Positions 51,025 through 60,833 are shown, counted from the stretch's first letter. The stretch is 64,000 nucleotides of DNA from JACCXE01 sp963718605 (GCA_963718605.1 OY970363.1:1612001-1676000), one strand, 5' to 3'. Translations and numbers: made by a program. The notes: a model not told the origin generated them from the sequence alone.

Positions 51025-53742
51025 TCAGCGGTCAGTCACGTTGGGCCAGTAGTCGGCAGCCTTGTCGACGAACGCGACCACGACGTCGTGCGGGGCGGCT
51101 TTTGCCAGCGCGCGGTTGACGGCGGTCCGCTCGTCGGGGATGCACTCCACCTCGGCGCAGCGAGCTTCACCCGCTTCGATCCGGGCGTGAACAGCGGACG
51201 CGATGAGCCGAGGCACCTCGCCCGACGGGCGGCCGCGCAGGTTGCCGTCTTCCTTCACGATGACCGTGTCGAACAGCATCGCGGCGACGTCACCGAGGGC
51301 GCGCATGTCCTCATCGCGGCGATCGCCCGCGGTGCTGATCACCGCGAGGAGCCGCGGCTTGACGTGGTGTGTTTGGGCGATCTGGTCGGCGTAACCCTGC
51401 GCGAACTCGCCGACCGAGCGCACCGCTTCGGGGTTGTGGCCGTAGTCCAGCACGAGGTGGACGCCGTCTATCGAGGTCACGTTCAGTCGTCCGGGTGCCA
51501 GCTCCAGCGACGTTCGGAACGTCCGCAGCCCGACGCGGATGTGTTGCACGTGGATACCCAGTCCCAGCGCGGCCCCGGTGGCCGCCAACGCGTTCTTGAC
51601 GTTCATGCGTGCGGCGCCGTTGAATGCGGATGGCATCGCGGGAACCTCGGTCACTGGTAGACGGCGGCGCCCCTCGCGCACGACAACCGTTTCGCGGCCC
51701 TGGACATCTTCGAGCACGACGGCGCGACCACCGTTCGCGCAGTGCCGGTCGATGAGGGGGTTCGACGGCTGATCGCTGAACCAGATGATGTCGCCGCGAC
51801 AGGCCCGCGCCATCGGCACTACGAGCGGGTCCTCCGCGTTCAACACCGCGAACCCCGCGCGGGGTACCGCGGCCACAACCACGCGTTTCACTTCGGCGAG
51901 CTGCTCAACGGTGTCGATTCCCGCCATACCGAGATGATCGGCCGACACGTTGAGTACGACGGCCACGTCGTTGTAGTCGTAGCCCAGGCCTTCGCGCAGA
52001 ATGCCGCCGCGCGCGACCTCGAGCACCGCCAGTTCCACGGTGGGGTTGCGCAGCAGTGTGCGCGCCGACTTCGGGCCCGACGCGTCGCCCTTGCGGATCC
52101 TCCGATCGTCGATGTAGATGCCGTCGGTCGACGTCAAGCCGACCGTCGTGCCGACCGACCGCGCGATCGTGGCGATCATGCGCGCCGTGGTGGTCTTGCC
52201 GTTCGTGCCGGTAACAGCCACCAGGGGAACGCGCGCTTCGTTGCCGGGTTCGAACAGTTCGTCGATCACTGCCTTGGCGACGTATTGCGTATCGCCCGAG
52301 CTGGGATCGGTGTGCATGCGGAACCCGGGACCCGCGTTTACCTCGATGACCGCACCAACGCCGTCGGTCAGGGGAGTGATCAAATCCGGCGCGACGATGT
52401 CGATGCCCGCCACATCGAGGCCAACCACCAGAGCGGCGGTGCGGGCCAATTCAAGGTTGTCCGGATGAACCTCGGCCGTGCAGTCTTCGGCGGTACCACC
52501 GGTTGACAGGTTCGCGGTGTTCGCCAGATACACGACCTCGTCGACCGCCGGTACCGACGCGGGGGTGTAGCCCTGTTTTGCCAGAACATCGAGCGCGATC
52601 GCGTCTAGCGAAATGCGCGTCAGCACCGCTTCGTGACCGACACCGCGCCGCTCGTCCCGGTTGACTTCCTCAACGAGCTCCGACACCGTTCGACGTCCAT
52701 CGCCCACGACGTGGGCGGGCACGCGGCGCGCGGCGGCCACGACGTTGCCACCGACCACGAGCACCCGGAAATCGTCTCCGACCACAAAGCGTTCCACCAG
52801 TACGTCGCCGCGGCGGGCTTGGCTTGCGGCGAACGCGAACGCGGCGCGCACCGCGTCGGGGGTCTGCACGTCGACGGTCACACCCCGGCCGTGGTTCCCG
52901 TCGAGCGGCTTCAGCACTACCGGGTAGCCAATGCGTTCGGCGGCGCGTATGGCGTCCTCCACGGTGCTGGCCACTTGCTGGTCGGGGACGGGCACACCCG
53001 CTTCGCGTAAGAGTCGCTGGCAAAGCCCTTTGTTCTTGGCGATCTCCACGCCGATCGAAGACGTTGCCGATGTCACCGTTGCCTGCACCCGTTTTTGATG
53101 CACACCCCAGCCGAGCTGCACGAGGGACAGATCCTCAGCGAGGCGCAGCCACGGGATGTCGCGGCTGGCGGCTTCGTCAATCAACGATCGCGTCGAAGGT
53201 CCGAAGCCGACGCGGCGAGCGAACAGCAGCAGCGCCTCGATCTCGGCTTCGGGTTCGAACCCGGGCTCCGCGCGCACGAGGTGATTCACCAAGCGCACCG
53301 CGAGTTCGCCGGCGCGTACACCGACGCGCTCGTCTTCGTAGTCGTAGATGACGTTGTACTCGCCACTCTTGCCCGTGCCCCGGGTCTTGCCCCGTCGCGT
53401 GTCAGCGCCGGTGAGCGACTGCAGTGCGAGCGCTATGTGTTCGGCGACATGACCGAGCCACGTGCCCTCGTGGAGTCGTTCGACAAACCCGCCGGCGCGC
53501 TTGCGCGAGCACTTGTGCTCATACAGGTTCGGCAACAACGCGAGCAGTTCGTCGGTGAACCCGGGCAGACGCGTCGTCGGCCACTCCTCCAACACGCCGA
53601 GGTCGACCACGAGACGGATAGCGGGCCGGTAGGACCAGATGCTGCCGCCGCGATAAACGCGCCGTTCCACGATGCGCAGTTCGGGTGCGGGCCCGTCCCC
53701 GCCGTCGGGGGCGTTGCGCCGGGTTGCTTCCGCCACAGTCAC
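51025..53742 (-). CDS. cphA: Cyanophycin synthetase
   Basis: A 905-residue enzyme that builds multi-L-arginyl-poly-L-aspartate from Asp and Arg with ATP. The N-terminal domain (residues 1-190) includes HVAEHIALALQSLTG. An ATP-grasp domain follows (VVLKPLDGNHGRGVTVDVQ; IEVNAGPGFRMHTDPS), then a Mur-ligase-like domain with P-loop VTGTNGKTTTARMIA and VLNVSADHLGMAG, ending FVDKAADYWPNV. All three domains are complete. GTG 53742 has GGAG seven bases upstream and sits two bases after the cyanophycinase stop, so cphB and cphA form an operon. The polymer stores nitrogen and carbon in the cytoplasm. Confidence 0.95.
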   Translation of the reverse strand: MTVAEATRRNAPDGGDGPAPELRIVERRVYRGGSIWSYRPAIRLVVDLGVLEEWPTTRLPGFTDELLALLPNLYEHKCSRKRAGGFVERLHEGTWLGHVAEHIALALQSLTGADTRRGKTRGTGKSGEYNVIYDYEDERVGVRAGELAVRLVNHLVRAEPGFEPEAEIEALLLFARRVGFGPSTRSLIDEAASRDIPWLRLAEDLSLVQLGWGVHQKRVQATVTSATSSIGVEIAKNKGLCQRLLREAGVPVPDQQVASTVEDAIRAAERIGYPVVLKPLDGNHGRGVTVDVQTPDAVRAAFAFAASQARRGDVLVERFVVGDDFRVLVVGGNVVAAARRVPAHVVGDGRRTVSELVEEVNRDERRGVGHEAVLTRISLDAIALDVLAKQGYTPASVPAVDEVVYLANTANLSTGGTAEDCTAEVHPDNLELARTAALVVGLDVAGIDIVAPDLITPLTDGVGAVIEVNAGPGFRMHTDPSSGDTQYVAKAVIDELFEPGNEARVPLVAVTGTNGKTTTARMIATIARSVGTTVGLTSTDGIYIDDRRIRKGDASGPKSARTLLRNPTVELAVLEVARGGILREGLGYDYNDVAVVLNVSADHLGMAGIDTVEQLAEVKRVVVAAVPRAGFAVLNAEDPLVVPMARACRGDIIWFSDQPSNPLIDRHCANGGRAVVLEDVQGRETVVVREGRRRLPVTEVPAMPSAFNGAARMNVKNALAATGAALGLGIHVQHIRVGLRTFRTSLELAPGRLNVTSIDGVHLVLDYGHNPEAVRSVGEFAQGYADQIAQTHHVKPRLLAVISTAGDRRDEDMRALGDVAAMLFDTVIVKEDGNLRGRPSGEVPRLIASAVHARIEAGEARCAEVECIPDERTAVNRALAKAAPHDVVVAFVDKAADYWPNVTDR

Positions 53743-53743
53743 T

Positions 53744-54556
53744 TCAATCTCCGTTCTCGAGGATGTGCGGCCGGCGCGTCGACAAGTCGAACGCGAAGCC
53801 GGCCGGCAACACGTGGAGCGCAACGTCCACCAGGCCGATGGACCCGGCCTTCGTCGGCTCGGCCGTGGCCGCGCCCGTGTCGACGATCGTCGCCGCGCCG
53901 GAGCCGATCACCTCGCAGTGGTTGCCAGTGACGACGAGGGCCGTGTCTTCGTCGATGCCGACTCCCAGCTCGTGCGGGAACTGCGCGACCGCGGCGAGGA
54001 GGCGGGCCAGCCGGCCGCGCTCGGCGAAGTGCATGTCGATGAGCAAGCCCGACACGAGACCGAGGCCAGGACCAAGCCGCACCGCGTCGGTGGTCGGAAC
54101 CGTGTCGGAGCCGCCCACGATCATCGTCGTAGACATCATCGCGGCGCCTGCGCTCGTGCCGCCGACCACTGCACCACGGAGAAAGGCATCGTGGAAACAC
54201 ATGTCGGCGCGGGAACCACCCAGGATTTGCGCGATACGCATCTGATCGCCGCCCGTGAAGAAAATCCCCGTCGCCTCCGACAGCGCTTTGAGCGCGGCCG
54301 GATCATTCGCTTCGCCGCGCGATCCCATGGGAAGGAACTCGATGTCTTCGACCAGACCGGCGAAGGCTTTGCGGTACTCCGTCTCGACTTCGTCGGGAAC
54401 GGTGGTGGCCGTACCGACCACCACCACACGCGCCGCGGCACCACCGGCAAGATCGACGAATCGCCGCAGGATCACGCGATCGCCTTCGCGATCCTCGCTA
54501 CCCCCGATTACGACCAGCGTGCCCGCGGTTCGTGAGGAGGCTGGCTGGCCGGTCAT
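53744..54556 (-). CDS. cphB: Cyanophycinase (peptidase S51)
   Basis: A 270-residue serine exopeptidase that cleaves cyanophycin to beta-Asp-Arg dipeptides. Marks: GTLVVIGGSEDREGD, IFFTGGDQMRIAQIL, the nucleophile serine in VVGGTSAGAAMMSTTMI, GLGLVSGLLIDMHFAERGRLARL and GVGIDEDTALVV. Full length. ATG 54556. It is the first gene of the cphB-cphA pair. Upstream GTGT-N15-GGGTAT (minus strand, 54608-54632) is a weak SigB/SigF-type promoter candidate with a 50-base leader. Confidence 0.94.
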   Translation of the reverse strand: MTGQPASSRTAGTLVVIGGSEDREGDRVILRRFVDLAGGAAARVVVVGTATTVPDEVETEYRKAFAGLVEDIEFLPMGSRGEANDPAALKALSEATGIFFTGGDQMRIAQILGGSRADMCFHDAFLRGAVVGGTSAGAAMMSTTMIVGGSDTVPTTDAVRLGPGLGLVSGLLIDMHFAERGRLARLLAAVAQFPHELGVGIDEDTALVVTGNHCEVIGSGAATIVDTGAATAEPTKAGSIGLVDVALHVLPAGFAFDLSTRRPHILENGD

Positions 54557-54671
54557 CGCCGAAATGTGCGGGTTGTCATGCTGGCCTTTCCAAGTTGATG
54601 CACCTAGATACCCATCTGCACGGCTTTCACACGAGTGCATCGCCCCGCGCCCCGTGGGGTAAAGGGGGATC

Positions 54672-55301
54672 GTGTCTCTGCTCAAGACGGTGGCCTTCGG
54701 GCCTCTCGACGTGGCGTTCGACGGTCGCGTCCTCGCTCCACGGGCGTGGACGCAGCTGCAATCCGAGTGGGGCGCTGAGCTGTCGTCGCGCGTACCGCCC
54801 GGTTCGATCCTCGAGTTGTGCGCCGGTGCTGGCCATATCGGTTTGCTCGCCGCCGCGCTCACTGGGCGTCGGCTCGTGCAGGTCGAGGCCGATCCGATTG
54901 CCGCGAGCTATGCCCTCGCAAACGCGGCGAAGACTCCCGACCTGCACGTGGAACTCCGCCAGAAGACGGTGGCCGACTCGGTCGGAGCCACCGAGCGCTT
55001 CCCGCTGATCCTGGCTGACCCGCCGTACCTTCGGACCTCAGATATCGCCACGTTCCCTGACGATCCGCGGATGGCCATCGACGGCGGCGACGACGGGCTG
55101 GCGGTCGTACGCGAGTGCCTGCACGTCACGGATGAACACCTCGCGGACGGCGGCGCGCTGCTGCTCCAGTTACGGGGGGCCGCGCAAGCCGACGAGGTCG
55201 CGCGTCTGCTCGAGGGGCAATGGCCCGGCCTCGTCGTACGCGAAGTTCGTGGGCCGGATCCGCTACGCGCCGTCGCGCATATTGCCCGTCACGAGGCGTG
55301 A
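54672..55301 (+). CDS. Class I SAM methyltransferase (MTS/HemK-like)
   Basis: A 209-residue small methyltransferase-domain protein. SAM loop ILELCAGAGHIGLLAAA, acidic residue in QVEADPIAASYA and the NPPY-like catalytic motif ILADPPYLRTSD suggest N-methylation of an amide, amine or nucleobase. GTG 54672 follows AAAGGGGG. It is divergent from cphB. Target unknown. Confidence 0.85.
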   Translation: MSLLKTVAFGPLDVAFDGRVLAPRAWTQLQSEWGAELSSRVPPGSILELCAGAGHIGLLAAALTGRRLVQVEADPIAASYALANAAKTPDLHVELRQKTVADSVGATERFPLILADPPYLRTSDIATFPDDPRMAIDGGDDGLAVVRECLHVTDEHLADGGALLLQLRGAAQADEVARLLEGQWPGLVVREVRGPDPLRAVAHIARHEA

Positions 55302-55371
55302 TTGAACGCGGCCGAAACGGGTAGAGCGACGCTGAGCTCAAGACGCGGGCGTTAAGCAAAAGGTTGAACCC

Positions 55372-56316
55372 TTGCAACTGCATCAGCTGCTGCGCGCTGT
55401 TAACCCTGGGGACGTTGACCGCGTAGCGACGGCCGAACCTACTGACGAACGAGACGCCATCGGCGCTCTCCTCGAGATCTACGACATCTGGCTCAGCCCG
55501 CTCGAGGCGCTGGGCGACCGGGCGCGCTTGCAGAACCACCCCGCCGTGGCGGCACTGAAGTGGCGTCTCGAGGAGCGCTTTCTCGCGCAGCTCGAAGACT
55601 GGACGCGGCCGCCCCGCCCTACTTCAGCCAACGTCTCTGACGCGCTGCGTCGGATTGCGCGTCAGTCCGACGACTCGATCTACGAGTGGGTCGCGTCGTC
55701 GGCCGACTGGTCGCAACTGGTCACGTTCCTGGCGATCGAGGGTGGGCCCGACGGTGGCTTCGACGACCTCGTCGCCTTGTGCCAGGTGGGAATTCGCGGC
55801 GCGGCGAAGGTGACCCTCGCCGCGAACTACTGGGACGAGATGGGCCGCGGTGACGCCAGTGGCGTGCACACGGCCCTGCACGACCGGCTGGTCGCGGCGG
55901 TCGACATGCCCACGATTCCTCGGTCAGCACTGCCGCTGTCGGCGCTGTACCGCAGCGCGCTTGGTGGCCTCCTCGCGACGAATCGCTGGTTGCAACCCGA
56001 AATGTTGGGCGCGCTCGGTCTGCTCGAGCTGCAGGCCGGCCCACGGTGCCGCAAGGTGCTCAAAGCTTTCGAGCGACTGGCTGCACCGGAAGATGCGTTC
56101 CCGTTCTACGCGGAACACGCGAGCACGGACCCGCGTCACGGCAAGGAGTGGCTGGATGGTGCTCTGGTGCCGTTGGTCGACGCGCATCCTGAATGGGCGC
56201 CGAGAATGATCCGCGGCGCGCGTTGGCGTGCGGAGGTCAACGAGCGGCTCTTCGCTGATGTGCATGCGTTGTTGCAACGCGCCGACGACCCGCGGGCGAC
56301 AAGTCAGCCGGCGTAG
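55372..56316 (+). CDS. Iron-containing redox enzyme, haem-oxygenase-like (HDO) fold
   Basis: A 314-residue protein of the Haem_oxygenase_2 type. The likely metal ligands are visible: NYWDEMGRGDASGVHTALHD (residues about 148-167) and FYAEHASTDPRHGKEWLDGA. Relatives of this fold are non-haem diiron or cofactorless oxidases that modify small amines or amino acids. The start is TTG 55372 after AAAGG; no ATG is close. It ends two bases before the GH65 gene. The related gene 49845-50606 on the other side of the cyanophycin genes has lost this site. Confidence 0.8.
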   Translation: MQLHQLLRAVNPGDVDRVATAEPTDERDAIGALLEIYDIWLSPLEALGDRARLQNHPAVAALKWRLEERFLAQLEDWTRPPRPTSANVSDALRRIARQSDDSIYEWVASSADWSQLVTFLAIEGGPDGGFDDLVALCQVGIRGAAKVTLAANYWDEMGRGDASGVHTALHDRLVAAVDMPTIPRSALPLSALYRSALGGLLATNRWLQPEMLGALGLLELQAGPRCRKVLKAFERLAAPEDAFPFYAEHASTDPRHGKEWLDGALVPLVDAHPEWAPRMIRGARWRAEVNERLFADVHALLQRADDPRATSQPA

Positions 56317-56318
56317 CC

Positions 56319-58385
56319 GTGTCCCCACCGATCAATCCCGCACCGGTAACCGAGCGGACCGAAGGCCACCTGCCGGCGTACCTCAGCAATGGCGTCGTCG
56401 GTCTGCGCGTGCGCGGGGTGCCGTTGCGACCGGGTCTGGCCACGCTGAGCGGGCTTGAAGGCGAGCACCCGGAGGCGCGCGTGGCGAGTGTGCCGCCCGT
56501 GCCCTATCCGTTGGCTTCCGACCTCACGATCAACTCGATGTCGCTGTCGGACCACTGGAGCCGTGTGCAGGATGTGGTGCAGCACTACGACTTCGCGACC
56601 GGCGAGCTCGTCAGTCGCTTCCGGTTTAGTTACGACGGCGTCGAGGCGAACGTCGAAGTGTTGACGTTCTGTTGTCGCAGCGAGCCGTCACTGGTCGCCC
56701 AGCAGATCGTCGTCACCACCAGTGCGGCGGCCGACGTGACCGTCAGCGCCTGCGTCGATCACAGCGGCGTGCCGGGCCGAATCGTCGAGCGCGGCACCAC
56801 GATTCCGGGCACGTCGGACGATGCCGTCGACGGTGTGCTGTTGTGGGAAACCCTCGGCGCCATGGCCACGTGCGGCGCCGCGTACTGGACCGAGTGCAAC
56901 GTCGCGAGCGCCACCAAGACACGCCGCGACGCCGCGGACGCGCCGCTCGCCACTTCGTATTCGGTGCGCCTACGAAAGGGCGAGCGCCTCCAAGTTCGCC
57001 AAGTGACCTCCCTCGTGCCTAGCGCCAATCACGCGCAGCCGCAGCGCCAAGCGACTCGGCTCGCGGCCAATGGTCGTCGCATCGGATTCGAGAAGCTGCG
57101 CAAAGAGAACGCGGAGGCGTGGCGCGAGCTGTGGCGCGGGCGGATCCGGCTCATCAACGCCGACGAGAAATGGCAGACGTTGGCCGACGCCGCGTTCTTC
57201 TACCTGCACACGTCCACCCACCCGGGCTCGTTGAGCACCCACCCGTTCGGGCTCGCGCAATGGCACGGCTACCACTACTACTACGGCCATGTGATGTGGG
57301 ACGTCGAGGCGTTCCTGCTGCCGCCGTTGTTGTTGACCAACCCGGATGCCGCGGGAGCGATGCTGGACTTTCGGAGTCGCACGCTCGAGGCCGCCCGCGA
57401 AAACGCGCGGCTGAACGGCTGGCGCGGCGCCCAATTTCCGTGGGAAGCGAGCCCCGCGCGCGGCGAAGAGGCGGCGCCGGGCCTCGGAGACGCTTCGGCC
57501 TACGAGCACCATGTGACCCCCGATGTCGCCGTTGCTTTCGCGCGTTACGCCCACGCAACCGGCGACGAGATCTTCGCGGCCACGCGCGCCTGGCCGGTGC
57601 TGGCCGCCGCGGCCGAATGGATCGCCAGCCGCGCCGTGCCGACCAAACGTGGCTGGGAGATCCCACGTGCCATGGGGATCGCCGAACGAGAGAACCCCGC
57701 GGACAATGCCGCCTTCGTCAACATGGCTTCGTCCGTCGCGTTGGACGAAGCCGTCGCGCTCGCGGAGCACTTGGGTCTGAAGCCACCCGCCGCGTGGCGT
57801 TCGATCGCGCGGGGCCTCGTGCTTCCGGTGAATCGCTCGAAGGTAATCCTCGATCACGACGGATACACCCGACGCGAGGAGAAGGCGAGCACGCCCGCAG
57901 CGCTCGCCGGGCTGTTTCCGCTCGGCTACCGCACGGCGGACGACGTCGAGCAGGCGACGCTGCGCTTCTACCTCGACATGGCCGACGACTACGTCGGCGC
58001 GCCCATGCTCTCGGCGTTTCTCGGAGTCTGGGCCGCGATGCTGCCCGACCGCTCCCGGTCGAGCGACCTGTTCGAAGCGGGCTACGCGGCCTTCGCCGAT
58101 GAGCGGTTCAGCGTCGTACGCGAATACCGGGCCGACAAGTTTCCGGACGAACCCGTGTCGGCGCCGTTCCTCGCCAACTTGGGCGGCTTCCTCATGGCGC
58201 TGCTCTACGGGTTGACCGGCGTACAGATCGGCCCGGGCGAACCCGCGTCGTGGTGCCAACGCCGCGTGGTGATGCCGGACCTGTGGGATGGCGTCGAGGT
58301 GGAACGGATCCGCGTGCGCGGCCGCGCCGCGTCGCTCCACGCCAAGCACGGCGAGGAGCGAGCGGCGATCGACCTAGACGGCTAG
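56319..58385 (+). CDS. GH65-family glycosidase (acid-trehalase-like)
   Basis: A 688-residue (alpha/alpha)6-barrel glycosidase. N-terminal beta-domain (1-250, LPAYLSNGVVGLRVRG; VVQHYDFATGELVSRFRF), then the helical barrel: HPFGLAQWHGYHYYYGHVMWDVEAFLLPPLLL, HHVTPDVAVAFARYAHATGD, and the catalytic-acid region GIAERENPADNAAFVNM. The pattern is that of acid trehalase/kojibiose-type enzymes and protein-glucosylgalactosyl-hydroxylysine glucosidase-like proteins. No signal peptide, so probably intracellular. GTG start two bases after the HDO gene stop. Confidence 0.85.
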   Translation: MSPPINPAPVTERTEGHLPAYLSNGVVGLRVRGVPLRPGLATLSGLEGEHPEARVASVPPVPYPLASDLTINSMSLSDHWSRVQDVVQHYDFATGELVSRFRFSYDGVEANVEVLTFCCRSEPSLVAQQIVVTTSAAADVTVSACVDHSGVPGRIVERGTTIPGTSDDAVDGVLLWETLGAMATCGAAYWTECNVASATKTRRDAADAPLATSYSVRLRKGERLQVRQVTSLVPSANHAQPQRQATRLAANGRRIGFEKLRKENAEAWRELWRGRIRLINADEKWQTLADAAFFYLHTSTHPGSLSTHPFGLAQWHGYHYYYGHVMWDVEAFLLPPLLLTNPDAAGAMLDFRSRTLEAARENARLNGWRGAQFPWEASPARGEEAAPGLGDASAYEHHVTPDVAVAFARYAHATGDEIFAATRAWPVLAAAAEWIASRAVPTKRGWEIPRAMGIAERENPADNAAFVNMASSVALDEAVALAEHLGLKPPAAWRSIARGLVLPVNRSKVILDHDGYTRREEKASTPAALAGLFPLGYRTADDVEQATLRFYLDMADDYVGAPMLSAFLGVWAAMLPDRSRSSDLFEAGYAAFADERFSVVREYRADKFPDEPVSAPFLANLGGFLMALLYGLTGVQIGPGEPASWCQRRVVMPDLWDGVEVERIRVRGRAASLHAKHGEERAAIDLDG

Positions 58386-59629
58386 GTGCGTTCGCAGTTC
58401 ACGAGGTAGGCGCCGTCTGCGCCACCGTCGCAACGGTCGTCGCCGTCGCCGCCATCGAGGTTGTCGTTACCGGCGCCGCCCACCAGCGTGTCGTTGCCCC
58501 ATCCGCCCGAGAAGGTGTTGTTCACCGCGCCGCCGACCATCGTGTCGCTGCCGGCCCCGCCGTAGACGGCTTCGACATCGGCGCGGACGTCGTCACGTTC
58601 ATTGGCCTCGCCGTCGTCGGGCTTCACGTTCGCGTCCGAGACCACCGCGCCGCTGCGTTCGGCGTAGGACAGCAGGTCAGTGCCCGAGCCGCCGGTGTAG
58701 ACGTCGGCGCCGTCAGTGGTGCGCTCGGTTAGGAACACGTCCGACCCCTTGCCGCCGTCGATTCTGTCGTCGCCCGTGCCGCCGATGATGACGTCTGCGC
58801 CGTCTCCTCCGTTGATCACGTCCGCGCCGGCCAGCCCGCAGATCACGTCGGGCCCCGGTGTACCGGTGATCATGTCCGCTCCGGTCGTGCCGTTGATCGT
58901 GCAGGCCGGGCGAACCGTCAATGCGTAGACGCCGAGTTGATCGTCCCCACCGTCGCCCACGCGCACCGTGTACGTACCCGTGGTGGGCAGCGTGCACGAC
59001 GCCTGCGCCGTGACTCCGGCCCGGGTGGCACACAACAGGTCGCCGTTCGGCGCGATCAGGTCGAGGTCGACGCTGATCGGTGCCGCACCAAGGGCCACGC
59101 CGCGTACGACGACCGGCGCGTCCGCCGCTCCGGTAACGGTGAACCAGTCGTTCTCGCCGAGCGAACCGATCGACGCCTGCCGTGGGCGCGCCATTGCGAG
59201 CGCGGTCGACCCGACGGGCTTGTTGGCCCGTTGAGTGTCGATGCGGTAGCGCCCAGTTTCGTCGCGGCCGGACTCGAACACGTTGATCGTCTGCTTGCCG
59301 GTCGTGTTCACCTTGCAGAACGCGGCCGCGCTCGCGCCGGCGCGGGCTGCGCACAGCAACGTGCCGGCCGGGTCGCGCACGTCGAAGTCGACGTCCAGGC
59401 CGTTGCCGTCGAGGCCGACGACGTGCACGTACAGTGCGTCACCCGCCGCCGCCGACAACGCGTACGCGTCGGTTTCAGTCGGCTTGTCGAGCGAGCAGCT
59501 GACGGTGGCGCCGTACGTCAGCGTCGTGGGGCAACTGGTGGCTGCGGCGGCGCGTGCTGCGCCGAAAGGTAAGGCGAGGGTGGCGACACCGGCCAGTGAC
59601 ACGGCGCGCACGATTTGCTTCCAATGCAT
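58382..59629 (-). CDS. Secreted RTX calcium-binding repeat protein
   Basis: A 415-residue exported protein. Signal peptide (VSLAGVATLALPFGAARAAAA), two beta-sandwich PPC-like domains (about 33-130 and 145-240, ETDAYALSAAAGDALYVHV and NDWFTVTGAADAPVVV), then two blocks of RTX nonapeptides (GADVINGGDGADVIIGGTGDDRI and GAGSDTMVGG through GGDGDDRCDGG) that fold as calcium-binding beta-rolls. No enzyme domain is present, so it is likely structural or adhesive. Stop overlaps the GH65 stop by four bases. Confidence 0.88.
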   Translation of the reverse strand: MHWKQIVRAVSLAGVATLALPFGAARAAAATSCPTTLTYGATVSCSLDKPTETDAYALSAAAGDALYVHVVGLDGNGLDVDFDVRDPAGTLLCAARAGASAAAFCKVNTTGKQTINVFESGRDETGRYRIDTQRANKPVGSTALAMARPRQASIGSLGENDWFTVTGAADAPVVVRGVALGAAPISVDLDLIAPNGDLLCATRAGVTAQASCTLPTTGTYTVRVGDGGDDQLGVYALTVRPACTINGTTGADMITGTPGPDVICGLAGADVINGGDGADVIIGGTGDDRIDGGKGSDVFLTERTTDGADVYTGGSGTDLLSYAERSGAVVSDANVKPDDGEANERDDVRADVEAVYGGAGSDTMVGGAVNNTFSGGWGNDTLVGGAGNDNLDGGDGDDRCDGGADGAYLVNCERT

Positions 59630-59780
59630 GGGAACTCCCGTTCATGAATTTTGAAGATGAAGGGGAGTGGACAATCGAGATTGTGTCAGGGGGGTGTGAC
59701 GCCCGCAATGCCTGCGAGTCGCTGAACCGCGCCCGGTTCGGGGAGAATCAATCCGATGACTTGAGTAAGGACGGTGGCCC

Positions 59781-60323
59781 GTGCAGTGGTTGCGGAATCT
59801 GGTTCGCCTCACACGAATTCTGGGCGGCGCGCGCGAGCATCGGCTCGATCTCGTGCGGGCCTTGGCTCGTAGACCCGCGCTGCTTCTGGCGACCGGCGCA
59901 GCAGAGTTTGCGGGCATCGCATCGAACCTCGTGCCATCGAAGCTCAAGATGCTCGCGGAGTTTCGCGTGGCGTCGATAGTCGGGTGCGAGTTTTGCCTCG
60001 ACATCGGCGCAGCGATCGCGGAGTACGAGAACCTCGACCCACGACAAATCGCCGAACTCTCGGAGTTTGAGACAAGTGACGCGTTCTCCGACGATGAACG
60101 CCTCGTGCTTCGGTACGCCACGGCGCTGTCACAGCAGTCACCGACGGTGACGCCCGAACTGCGCGCCGCGTTGGCGTCGCGTTTTTCGAAGGCCCAGATT
60201 GTCGAACTCGCGGCGGTCATCGCGCATGAGCACGAGCGGTCTCGGTTCTACGTAGGTATCGACTTGCCCGTGTCGCGGTTCGCGTCCGACGACGCTTGTC
60301 GACTGCCGACCGCGAGGGCGTGA
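59781..60323 (+). CDS. Carboxymuconolactone decarboxylase-family protein
   Basis: A 180-residue AhpD-like helical protein with the redox motif CEFCLDIG (CxxC plus acidic residue in place of histidine). YATALSQQSPTVTPELRAAL and FSKAQIVELAAVIAHEHERSRF follow the family. Likely a thiol-based peroxidase or related oxidoreductase. GTG 59781; the stop overlaps the following lipoprotein start (GTGA). Confidence 0.83.
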   Translation: MQWLRNLVRLTRILGGAREHRLDLVRALARRPALLLATGAAEFAGIASNLVPSKLKMLAEFRVASIVGCEFCLDIGAAIAEYENLDPRQIAELSEFETSDAFSDDERLVLRYATALSQQSPTVTPELRAALASRFSKAQIVELAAVIAHEHERSRFYVGIDLPVSRFASDDACRLPTARA

Positions 60324-60724
60324 GGTTGAACGGACGTACGCTCGGCCCTGTGCGTTGGACGCTTGCTGTGGTCGTCGCCGTGTTGCTCACCGCTTGTGGG
60401 GGTGGCAAGAGCGGTGGGCCGCGAGACATCCGAGCCGAGGTGCGGACTGATCCGCCGACGGTCATTTCCTCGTCCAAGACCGAGTGCCATTTCGACGGCG
60501 ACCGGCAGGTGTTCGCCAGCGGCGTCGTGAAGAACGGCGGCGACGGTGAGCACCAAGTCAACATCGAGGTCCGCTTCCTCGACGCCGACGGCGTCCGCAT
60601 CGACCTGATGTCGGACTCGATCAGTTCGCTCGAGCGGGGCGAGTCGGCCCACTGGGGCGTGAACTTCTACCCCGATCATCCCAAGGATGTCGCCAAATGC
60701 GACATCACAACGACGGCGAGTTGA
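60320..60724 (+). CDS. Small lipoprotein with FxLD-type domain
   Basis: About 134 residues. RWTLAVVVAVLLTACGGG is a clear lipoprotein signal with the lipobox LTAC. The mature part (ECHFDGDRQVFASGVVKNGG; VNIEVRFLDADGVRIDL; WGVNFYPDHP) is a small beta-sandwich, as in FxLYD-like export-associated proteins. GTG 60320 overlaps the previous stop; GTG 60350 would also give a proper signal peptide. Confidence 0.78.
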   Translation: MRLNGRTLGPVRWTLAVVVAVLLTACGGGKSGGPRDIRAEVRTDPPTVISSSKTECHFDGDRQVFASGVVKNGGDGEHQVNIEVRFLDADGVRIDLMSDSISSLERGESAHWGVNFYPDHPKDVAKCDITTTAS

Positions 60725-60749
60725 TTGCCGGCGGTGGCTGGGTTCTGGA

Positions 60750-60774
60750 TGGAGCGGGTGACGGGAATCGAACC
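60750..60774 (-). other. tRNA-Gly 3' fragment (candidate att site)
   Basis: The minus strand reads GGTTCGATTCCCGTCACCC then GCTCCA, which is the T-arm, acceptor strand and CCA end of a bacterial tRNA-Gly. The upstream bases do not continue as a tRNA: no anticodon arm, no D-arm and no matching GCGGGTG 5' acceptor strand. A 3'-end fragment in isolation is the usual scar of integrases that target tRNA genes. By orientation the intact tRNA, and hence the element, should lie to the right. Confidence 0.75.
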
Positions 60775-60833
60775 AATGCTTAGGTCACGTTGTGGTCAGG
60801 ACCTCGAGAGAGGTAGATCCCGTCTCAAATCGA

